A stretch of DNA of 32,595 bases from an uncultured Clostridia bacterium (GTDB lineage Bacteria > Bacillota > Clostridia > Christensenellales > Pumilibacteraceae), in NCBI GenBank assembly GCA_947632125.1, contig CANRNV010000014.1:1-32595 (forward strand), given 5' to 3'. The position numbers and the translations under genes are program-made. Below the pieces are notes generated by a model. That model was not told the origin of the DNA. It worked only from the letters and a program-made list of their open reading frames with translations, and ran no database searches. This document shows, piece after piece, positions 24,761-30,870 of the stretch; the stretch's first letter is position 1; every line of letters starts with the position of its first letter.

Positions 24761-27115
24761 TTATTCTTCTACATTGTATCTGCCCGAAGTATATAGTAGG
24801 TGGAAGATAAATGCATTGACCATTACGTTGGTGGCAAGTATCGAAGGCATTATCAACGTAGATATATAGTCGTTAAAGTCATTGATAAGTATTCCCGCAT
24901 AGATATTGATAAATATTACTATCAGCATAAGCAGGACTGTCACGATTATCGCAAACACTGCACTTGTTTTGCCGTTGTAATTTATCCGCTTGCGTTTATT
25001 GTAATTTAGGCTCGACATAAAGAACGCGATTATCGGGAATATTGCCGCTACGACCACCGCTATGATATAAGCGGCAAGGCTCATATTGTTGATATTCATT
25101 TTGTTGTGAACTACTTCGATAAAATAGAAGCACAGAGCGATTTCGAGCAACATTATTCCAAACAGTATTCCGTATTGCAAAAGCCTGAGCTGATTGCTAT
25201 AATAATAGTGCTTACTGTTGTACTCCCTCAAATCCTTATTGCTGTGCGTCCTAAGCTCGACATTGTCGCCCGTTTCGGCGGTGATCTTCTCGCTTATAAC
25301 CTCGGCTTCGGGAATTTGTTCGGGAATTTGTATCTGCCTTGGCTCTTCTTCTTGAATTTCTTTAAGAGTAGGGGGCCGAGCAGGCGGCTCGTCATCGGTC
25401 AACCAAACCTCGTTGTACTTGATTGGCTCGTTGGCGTTTTGGACGGGGGGAACATACTCGATAATATTATCCGAAATCAACTTCTTGATCACCGAGCGAT
25501 ATTCCTTGTCGATTATCGCCGACCTTTCGTCGAGCGAAATGTCCGAACGTTTGTAACTGTAAAATAACGTTTTGTCCGACTTGTTTTCGGGCGGAGTTTC
25601 TCTTACAAACCTACGCACTTCCGGAAATTCGGGCTTTGACAATTCGATGAGGGGTGGCGTAATGATCGGCTCGGGCGGCGCCTCATATTGGAAAGCCTCG
25701 GACGAAGCCACTTCATCCATTTCGTCGCTCTCTTCCTCGAAATCGGCAAAGTAATTGTTGATATCGATGGCATCATTGCCTCGGGGCGGCTCATACTCGG
25801 TATTGTCAACATTATCCAAATAGCTTTCCTGACGTTGCTCGTAGTACGCGGAATTGATGATCTCGCCGTGTTCTTCCTCGGAGTTCGAGGGCAAGCCGTC
25901 CGCCATATTAAGTTCGGAAGCGGATAGGGGAAGTTCCTCTTGAACTTCATCGGGCTCCTCGGTAAAATCGGGTAAGACTTCTTCTTCGTCGCTTTCGCTT
26001 TCCGAAGCAAAGCTTTCCACAATATCTTGCTCCGAAGTCAGTAAAGGCAGTTCCTCGTCGCTTTGATACTCGTCGCCGTTGATTATTTCGTTTTGAACCG
26101 GCTCCTCGTGTGCGGGTTCCGCCTCCGAGATATGTTCTTCTATCTCTTCAACCGGTTCCTCTAAGGTCGGCTCCTCTACGGCAGTAGGTTCACCGGCGGC
26201 AGGTTGCTCTTCCTCGTAGAATGCGAACGTAACTTCATCCTCGTCCTCATCATCACTGCGCGCGGCTTCCGCTTCCGCCAACCTGCGATCGTACTCTTCG
26301 TCAAGATCGTAGTCGTTTTTGTACGGCTCGACCATGGCAAGTTCGACTTCATCGAGGTCGTCACCGTCGTCCGCAATGCGCACTTCGTCATCCTCGTCCT
26401 CATCATCACTGCGCGCGGCTTCCGCTTCCGCCATTCTGCGATCGTACTCTTCATCAAGATCGTAGTCGTTTTTATATGGCTCGACCATGGCAAGTTCGGC
26501 TTCATCGAGGTCGTCACCATCGTCCGCAATGCGCGCTTCGTCGTCCGTATCGACATCATCGTCGTCCTCGACTTCGAGAGGCAAAACGTCGATTATGTCG
26601 CTTTGTTCAAATTCGTCCTCGTCAAGATCGTCGACTGCAAAATTGCTGTTTTCGTCCGCCTCTTGCTCTTCATCGGGCTGGGCTATGTCGAGATTTAAGA
26701 GTTCTTCCGTTTGACCGTCCGTATTTTGAACGTCGCTTTTTTGTGAAATGGGGACGTAGCTGTAATTTTCATCCGATATCAGCTTGTCGATAACCGTGCG
26801 GGAATAGTCCCAATCGATTTTGTTGCGAACAAAAAGTTCTCGACCTTTGTCGGTAAGAGTAAAATACTTTTTTCTACCGCCGATCGATTTCGATCCCCAA
26901 TAGGATTTTACAAAACCTTGTACCTCCAATCGCTTTAAGCAACTATATAGGGTAGGTTGCTTAATGACATATTGACCGTCGCTCTTGTGCTCGATTTCCT
27001 TAATGATATCATAACCATATCTGTCGCCGGCTTGAAGCGCTTTGAGAATGATGGTGTCGATATGTCCGCGAATAAGGTCGCTGTTTATTGAATTGAGAGC
27101 TTCGTTTTGATCCAC
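24761..27115 (-). CDS. Membrane-tethered PadR-like regulator with a long acidic linker
   Basis: 784 residues, several times the length of an ordinary PadR protein. Residues 15-100 are a PadR winged helix (IILKALQAGDRYGYDIIKEI; QPTLYSCLKRLEVQGFV; GGRKKYFTLTDKGREL). Residues about 130-520 are very acidic and presumably disordered, with two near-identical 51-residue repeats. Residues 538-559 echo residues 103-125 (VIDKLISDENYSYVP against VIKKLISDNIIEYVP). Four hydrophobic segments end the protein (about 643-669, 678-703, 717-743, 753-777), with a KRKR patch in the loop between the second and third, consistent with both termini in the cytoplasm. A consensus promoter and palindromes lie upstream. 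The sequence predicts a DNA-binding protein anchored in the membrane; what it senses or regulates is unknown. Confidence 0.85.
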   Translation of the reverse strand: MDQNEALNSINSDLIRGHIDTIILKALQAGDRYGYDIIKEIEHKSDGQYVIKQPTLYSCLKRLEVQGFVKSYWGSKSIGGRKKYFTLTDKGRELFVRNKIDWDYSRTVIDKLISDENYSYVPISQKSDVQNTDGQTEELLNLDIAQPDEEQEADENSNFAVDDLDEDEFEQSDIIDVLPLEVEDDDDVDTDDEARIADDGDDLDEAELAMVEPYKNDYDLDEEYDRRMAEAEAARSDDEDEDDEVRIADDGDDLDEVELAMVEPYKNDYDLDEEYDRRLAEAEAARSDDEDEDEVTFAFYEEEQPAAGEPTAVEEPTLEEPVEEIEEHISEAEPAHEEPVQNEIINGDEYQSDEELPLLTSEQDIVESFASESESDEEEVLPDFTEEPDEVQEELPLSASELNMADGLPSNSEEEHGEIINSAYYEQRQESYLDNVDNTEYEPPRGNDAIDINNYFADFEEESDEMDEVASSEAFQYEAPPEPIITPPLIELSKPEFPEVRRFVRETPPENKSDKTLFYSYKRSDISLDERSAIIDKEYRSVIKKLISDNIIEYVPPVQNANEPIKYNEVWLTDDEPPARPPTLKEIQEEEPRQIQIPEQIPEAEVISEKITAETGDNVELRTHSNKDLREYNSKHYYYSNQLRLLQYGILFGIMLLEIALCFYFIEVVHNKMNINNMSLAAYIIAVVVAAIFPIIAFFMSSLNYNKRKRINYNGKTSAVFAIIVTVLLMLIVIFINIYAGILINDFNDYISTLIMPSILATNVMVNAFIFHLLYTSGRYNVEE
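26238..26543 (-). repeat. 153-bp tandem duplication in the acidic linker
   Basis: Two units (26238-26390 and 26391-26543) encode 51 residues each, with the core DDGDDLDEXELAMVEPYKND followed by an EEYDRR and Ala/Glu-rich stretch. They differ at few positions, so the duplication is recent or kept uniform. Confidence 0.9.
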
Positions 27116-27146
27116 TTTAACCTCGCATCAAATTAATTCTTATAAA

Positions 27147-27175
27147 ATTATACATTATGTCGCAACAAATGTCAA
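27147..27175 (-). promoter_or_regulatory. Consensus promoter of the PadR-like gene
   Basis: Minus strand: -35 TTGACA (27170-27175), 17-bp spacer, -10 TATAAT (27147-27152): a perfect match to the sigma-70 consensus. A half copy of the palindrome (TATGTC, 27156-27161 on the plus strand) lies in the spacer. Confidence 0.9.
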
Positions 27176-27186
27176 TTATTTTGTAT

Positions 27187-27199
27187 TATGTCTAACATA
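27187..27199. promoter_or_regulatory. Palindrome copy A upstream of the PadR-like promoter
   Basis: TATGTC-T-AACATA, one mismatch from a perfect 13-bp palindrome, 12 bases upstream of the -35 box. Candidate operator for the PadR-like protein. Confidence 0.55.
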
Positions 27200-27227
27200 A
27201 TTTTTTTATGTACCTCCAAAATAGTAC

Positions 27228-27240
27228 TATGTCAGACATA
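27228..27240. promoter_or_regulatory. Palindrome copy B upstream of the PadR-like promoter
   Basis: TATGTC-A-GACATA, perfect. Its centre is 41 bases from that of copy A, and copy A is 31 bases from the half site in the promoter, near whole numbers of helical turns, so all would face the same side of the DNA. Confidence 0.6.
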
Positions 27241-27262
27241 ATCAGACAATTTTTGCCAAAAT

Positions 27263-28330
27263 TTAATCCGTATCTCGTAATTTAACCGACTTAGACGCTC
27301 TGCGTTTGATATCCTCGCTCGTCGCAGCATAGTGGCGCCGCGTTGTGTTGATGTCCTTATGACCCAAAACCGCCGCAACCGCATAAATATCCTGAGTGTT
27401 TCGATACAGTTCGGTGCCAAAAGTGCTTCTTAGCTTGTGTGGCGTGATTTTTTTGAGGGGAGTTACGGCTTGCGCGTACTTCTTTACAAGATTCTCGACG
27501 GCTCGCACGGAAATTCGTTTGCCTTGCATCGAATAGAACATGGCGTTTTGAGAGGCTATTTTGTTGCCAAACGGCGTTTTGGAATCTATTTGGTCCTGTT
27601 GCCAAGCACAATAGCTAAGCAACGCAGAAGCGATTTCGTCGGTAAAGTACAGCACCGATTTGCTGCCGCCTTTGCGAGTTACGTTAAAGCAGCCTTGTGA
27701 AAAGTCGAAATCCTCTTGATTGAGCCCGACGAGTTCCGAAATACGTATGCCGGTGCCCAAAAAGAGAGTGAGTATGGCACAATCTCTGACCCGTGTGATA
27801 TCGTGATAGGCGTTTTCGCGCTTGCTAATGTCGGTAAGATTGGTAGAATCGACGCGATCCAAAAGCTTTACCACTTCGTCGGTTTCAAGGCGAATTATGG
27901 GCTTCTCGTGCTTTTTAGGTAGGTCGACCTTGGTGCAGATGTTGCTCGAAAGCCGATCTTTATTGAAGAAATACTTAAAAAACGAGCGTAATGAGCACAA
28001 TTTTCGCTCTTTGGCGCGTTCACCGCATTGATATTTTTTGCCGTTAAACTCATAAGACGATAGATAATCGAGGTATAGTTCGATATCAAACGCGTGCAAA
28101 GTTTCCAAATCGCTTAATTCGATTTGATTTATTTTTTTATTTGTAAAAACATTTTTGGTAAGATAATCGAAAAATATTCTCAAATCGTAAACGTAATTAA
28201 GACGCGTTAACGTCGAAGTGCGCAACTGAATACCGATAATAAATTCTCGCACGTAATAAGGCAATTCGCCGCAAATCGAACGAATTTTTGCCAAATTTAT
28301 TTCATCTCGACTTTTATAATAATCATCCAT
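27263..28330 (-). CDS. Tyrosine recombinase (XerC/XerD-like integrase)
   Basis: 355 residues, longer than typical Xer proteins because of an N-terminal extension of about 35 residues and a longer core-binding domain. The SAM-like core-binding domain covers about 25-130 (RLNYVYDLRIFFDYL). The catalytic domain has every active-site residue: Arg196 (GTGIRISEL), Lys220 (TRKGGSK), His298 and Arg301 (HKLRSTFG), His324 (LGHKDINTT) and the nucleophile Tyr334 (RRHYAAT). The ATG has only a weak AGAG upstream. No att sites, excisionase or phage genes are seen, and flanking genes are not a clear element. It may be the chromosomal Xer recombinase or a domesticated integrase. Confidence 0.88.
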   Translation of the reverse strand: MDDYYKSRDEINLAKIRSICGELPYYVREFIIGIQLRTSTLTRLNYVYDLRIFFDYLTKNVFTNKKINQIELSDLETLHAFDIELYLDYLSSYEFNGKKYQCGERAKERKLCSLRSFFKYFFNKDRLSSNICTKVDLPKKHEKPIIRLETDEVVKLLDRVDSTNLTDISKRENAYHDITRVRDCAILTLFLGTGIRISELVGLNQEDFDFSQGCFNVTRKGGSKSVLYFTDEIASALLSYCAWQQDQIDSKTPFGNKIASQNAMFYSMQGKRISVRAVENLVKKYAQAVTPLKKITPHKLRSTFGTELYRNTQDIYAVAAVLGHKDINTTRRHYAATSEDIKRRASKSVKLRDTD

Positions 28331-28430
28331 AATCTCTATGCTTCTTTATTGATCTTACTTTAATTAAAAGGGCAATTATATTATATCATATTTTGTTATG
28401 CTTGGCAATAAAAAACACAACTTATTGTAG

Positions 28431-28460
28431 AAAAAAAGACGACCGACATCTTAGTCGGTC
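28431..28460 (-). terminator. Terminator of the XRE gene
   Basis: GACCGAC/GTCGGTC stem (28441-28460) with a six-base loop; on the minus strand it is followed by GTC and seven Ts. The XRE stop codon is inside the hairpin. Confidence 0.85.
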
Positions 28461-28684
28461 AAGCATAAAATGTAGTTCGCGTCAACGTCCAATACTTTGC
28501 ATAGGTTTGCAAGAGTGTCCAAAGCCGGCATTTTCGATCCGTATATATAAGCCGATATTTGCGGCTGTTTTATGCCTAATTCTTTTGCTATTGCATTTTG
28601 CGTCATCCCGCTTTGTTTGATAGCTTCTGAAAGTCTGATTTTGATTTGTTCGAGTGTAATCATATTTTTGCTTTTTGCTCCCAT
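28451..28684 (-). CDS. Small XRE-family helix-turn-helix repressor
   Basis: 77 residues, almost only the DNA-binding domain: IRLSEAIKQSGMTQNAIAKELG, then IKQPQISAYIYGSKMPALDTLANLCKVLDV. The LDVDANYILCLTD end is typical of phage-repressor-like Cro/C1 proteins. Start ATG 28684 has no clear ribosome binding site; an internal ATG at 28663 (MITLEQIK) is an alternative. It is divergent from an unknown 93-residue gene, with repeated TAATAGGTAT-like sites between them, an arrangement typical of a repressor controlling itself and its neighbour. Confidence 0.85.
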   Translation of the reverse strand: MGAKSKNMITLEQIKIRLSEAIKQSGMTQNAIAKELGIKQPQISAYIYGSKMPALDTLANLCKVLDVDANYILCLTD

Positions 28685-28725
28685 TAACTAACATTCTTGA
28701 TAAGTAATTTTATAATAAATAATTT

Positions 28726-28770
28726 TATACTTAATAGGTATAAAATAATTGACTTATATCTATTAGGTAT
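28726..28770. promoter_or_regulatory. Operator-like repeats between the XRE gene and the 93-residue gene
   Basis: TAATAGGTAT (28732-28741) and TATTAGGTAT (28761-28770) are direct repeats 29 bases apart. The first is within a palindrome with TATAC/GTATA arms (28726-28742). One repeat lies upstream of the -35 box and the other in the promoter spacer, where a repressor would block RNA polymerase. Confidence 0.5.
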
Positions 28771-28778
28771 GCTATATT
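28749..28778 (+). promoter_or_regulatory. Promoter of the 93-residue gene
   Basis: -35 TTGACT (28749-28754), 18-bp spacer, -10 TATATT (28773-28778). Confidence 0.65.
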
Positions 28779-28816
28779 ATCAATATAATTAATATTATAA
28801 TGCAAAGGAGTTTTTT

Positions 28817-29098
28817 ATGGAAAACAAAATTAACGCAAAAATAAAGTCCGAAACAGCTTTGAGTTGTGACGGCAAGGGCGTAAAGGTAGTTCGAGTTATG
28901 TTCAATTCGTCGTTATTGATTTTGAACGCATTTTTGAACGCTATGGAAGACGAACTCGGCGACCTAATGGAAAATGAAGAATTTTATCGCGGATATAAAA
29001 TCTTACGTGATTTTTACAGCTCATGCGAAAAAGACATTATCGGCGATCGTAATATCTACGATTCATACTCATTATTCGAACTGCTTAATAAAAATTAA
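28817..29098 (+). CDS. Hypothetical protein, 93 residues
   Basis: ATG is preceded by AAAGGAG with a seven-base gap, its own promoter lies upstream and a terminator follows, so it is very likely a real gene. The product begins MENKINAKIKSETALSCDGKG, includes a strand-like KVVRVMFNSSLLILNAFLNAM and then an acidic helical part rich in Asp, Glu and Tyr. There is no signal peptide, membrane segment or known motif. It may be a regulator partner, an antitoxin or anti-repressor to the divergent XRE protein, but nothing in the sequence shows this. Confidence 0.7.
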   Translation: MENKINAKIKSETALSCDGKGVKVVRVMFNSSLLILNAFLNAMEDELGDLMENEEFYRGYKILRDFYSSCEKDIIGDRNIYDSYSLFELLNKN

Positions 29099-29141
29099 TT
29101 TTGCAGCATACATAAACCGCTTTATAAAAAAGCGCCACATT

Positions 29142-29172
29142 CCGAATTTGCAATTTAATTCGGATATTTTTT
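29142..29172 (+). terminator. Terminator after the 93-residue gene
   Basis: CCGAATT/AATTCGG stem with an eight-base loop, followed by ATATTTTTT. Confidence 0.65.
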
Positions 29173-29337
29173 CCGACTGAATTTTCCCGATAATCCCGAT
29201 AATATATAATAATATATAAATGATAATTTATAAACACGGATATGGATCGACAAACAAATCAGTTACACAATAATATAGTTGCATATAAACGCAAGTACAA
29301 AATATTGTATCCGAAAAATAAGCGTACCCAATATGCT

Positions 29338-29400
29338 CACCCCATAATAGCGTTATTCTGCGTAAAAGCTGTCTTTTACGCATAGTTTATGGGTGTTCAT
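29338..29400 (+). terminator. Nested hairpin in the gap before the NERD gene
   Basis: An inner perfect ten-base stem TGCGTAAAAG/CTTTTACGCA (29359-29382) sits within an outer stem CACCCCATAA/TTTATGGGTG (29338-29347 with 29386-29395, one bulge), then TTCATTTTTG. It may be a terminator, a small RNA end or a mobile-element remnant. Nothing else is seen in 29173-29469 apart from an AT-rich stretch. Confidence 0.45.
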
Positions 29401-29469
29401 TTTTGAGGTAAGCAACAGTGGCATCTCGGCAAAACAGTTCTACACCCTATTTTGAAATAAAAATTGTTA

Positions 29470-29498
29470 TTGACAATTTTAGGTAAATTCGGTATAAT
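29470..29498 (+). promoter_or_regulatory. Consensus promoter of the NERD gene
   Basis: -35 TTGACA (29470-29475), 17-bp spacer, -10 TATAAT (29493-29498): a perfect sigma-70 consensus, 31 bases before the ATG. Confidence 0.9.
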
Positions 29499-29529
29499 TT
29501 TTTGGGGTTTACCTTTTTAGGAGCGCGAA

Positions 29530-30288
29530 ATGGAAATCGCAGGAATTGCATTTGGGATATTATTAATCATCTTTTTTGTTATAATTTTCAAAACAAAAAA
29601 GCGTGTCAAAGAACGAGAGATCGAGAAAAAAGGTCTTGACGGCGAATATGAAATACAAAATATCATCGGCGATGACATCGAAGGCAAACAATATTCTATC
29701 CACGACCTACTGTTTGAAACTGCCAACAACAACACTTGTCAAATAGATCATATTGTCATCAACGAGAACGGGATTTGGGTAATTGAAACCAAAAATTATT
29801 CCGGAATGATATTCGGCACCGAAAATCAACAATATTGGATGCAAGTATTGGCTTACGGAAACGAAAAACGTCAATTTTACAATCCCATAAAGCAAAATCA
29901 AACCCATATATATCACCTATCCAATTACCTGAATGTAAAAAATATCTTTCATAACGTTGTCGTGTTCCTGCCCAAAGCGGATATTAGCAACGTAAATGCA
30001 AAAGAAGTTTGCCTATCCGATCAATTGAATAATGTGATAAGCCAAAGCACACCGATAAAACTGAGCAAACGAAAAATCAAAGAATATTACACCAAACTTA
30101 TTACCTTGCAAGAAAACAGCGACGTTACCCTCGAAGAACATATCAACAATATCGAAACCGCTCAATATAACATCGACCATAATCTCTGCCCCCTATGCGG
30201 CGGAAAACTCGTGTTAAGAAACGGTCACTATGGACAATTTTACGGCTGTGAAAACTATCCTAAATGCAAATTTACAAAAAAACTTTAA
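29530..30288 (+). CDS. Membrane-anchored NERD nuclease-like protein with C-terminal topoisomerase-type zinc ribbon
   Basis: 252 residues. Residues 3-20 form one membrane helix followed by KTKKR, so the rest should be cytoplasmic. The NERD domain spans about 35-140, with Glu39, then QIDHIVINENGIWVIETKNYSG carrying Asp73 and the Glu86-x-Lys88 pair, the PD-(D/E)xK-like active site of the family. The C-terminal zinc ribbon has Cys220, Cys223, Cys240 and Cys246 (CPLCGG; GCENYPKCKFTK), as in the DNA-binding tail of topoisomerase I. NERD proteins are inferred nucleases, sometimes in defence or DNA processing, with little direct biochemistry. GGAG precedes the ATG. It stands alone between gaps. Confidence 0.87.
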   Translation: MEIAGIAFGILLIIFFVIIFKTKKRVKEREIEKKGLDGEYEIQNIIGDDIEGKQYSIHDLLFETANNNTCQIDHIVINENGIWVIETKNYSGMIFGTENQQYWMQVLAYGNEKRQFYNPIKQNQTHIYHLSNYLNVKNIFHNVVVFLPKADISNVNAKEVCLSDQLNNVISQSTPIKLSKRKIKEYYTKLITLQENSDVTLEEHINNIETAQYNIDHNLCPLCGGKLVLRNGHYGQFYGCENYPKCKFTKKL

Positions 30289-30870
30289 TTTCGCCCTAGT
30301 TATGTCTGACATACGTTGCAGGCTGCGCTTTGCGGCAGTTTGCGAAAAAATTCGCAAACTGCCCGTTTATCTTGGGCGCGTGTTACTTTTTTGAAAAAAA
30401 GTAACCAAAAAACTTTTATCTGCGGCGAGGTTGAAAATACTTTTCAACCTCGCCGCTAAATAAAACATTTTTTGCCCACTGTTTTACAATGTTCCTTTTA
30501 TTAAAATTCTGCGGAGCAGATAATTAAGAAAGGCGCCTTTTGTTGTCAAACAAAGGACGCCGGCACAGCTAAGCGTAGTGTGCTGTGACTGAGTGATACA
30601 CCAAATGAAAAATAGTTGCAACACGCCCAAGCGAAGCGGAGTTAGTGAAGAAATAGCAGTGCACGTCCGCCCTTAAAAATTTTTGCTCCACTTTTTATAA
30701 AAAGTGGAAACTTTTTTACAAAAAAGTTGTAAAAACGCAAAAGAGTGGAACAAATGCCCCACCCTTTCGCTTTTAAAAAGAAGGCTTTTCATATGCAATT
30801 TTTATTTACGGGAAAAACATCGAATGTGTCTTTTTACCCGTTTTATTAATCTTTTGTGCCTAAGCTAAGG
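30289..30870. other. Gene-free island packed with hairpins and palindromes
   Basis: No credible gene. It contains: the palindrome TATGTCTGACATA (30301-30313); a perfect 13-base stem starting GGCAGTTTGC (30334-30363); GTTACTTTTTT with its complement around 30379-30404; a perfect 16-base stem starting GCGGCGAGGTTG (30422-30456); a 12-base stem with mismatches (30532-30561); the perfect 20-bp palindrome starting CCACTTTTTA (30688-30707); AACTTTTTT with its complement (30709-30728); and a terminator-like CGGG/CCCG stem (30809-30840). Several resemble terminators on both strands. It may be a nest of small elements, an intergenic repeat family or a structured RNA. I do not recognise it. Confidence 0.75.
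30809..30845. terminator. Terminator candidate for the beta-repeat gene
   Basis: CGGGAAAAA and TTTTTACCCG arms around an ACAT/ATGT inner pair. On the minus strand it is 30 bases after the stop of the large repeat gene; the T and A runs make it usable from both strands. Confidence 0.5.

Noticed and set aside
26238-26543. CRISPR-like array
   Set aside because: The two long units are in frame and directly adjacent with no spacers; they are coding repeats. No CRISPR repeat-spacer pattern occurs anywhere in the window.
26204-26714. Plus-strand open frames opposite the acidic repeats
   Set aside because: Codons for Asp and Glu read on the other strand give stop-poor Val/Phe/Ile-rich frames; they are by-products of the repeat composition.
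27116-28450. Integrated element bounded by the tyrosine recombinase
   Set aside because: I looked for direct repeats flanking the recombinase gene and found no convincing att pair; no tRNA gene or phage structural gene is in the window.
29242-29385. A 47-codon ORF before the NERD gene
   Set aside because: Weak ribosome binding site and it runs through the nested hairpin; no family resemblance.
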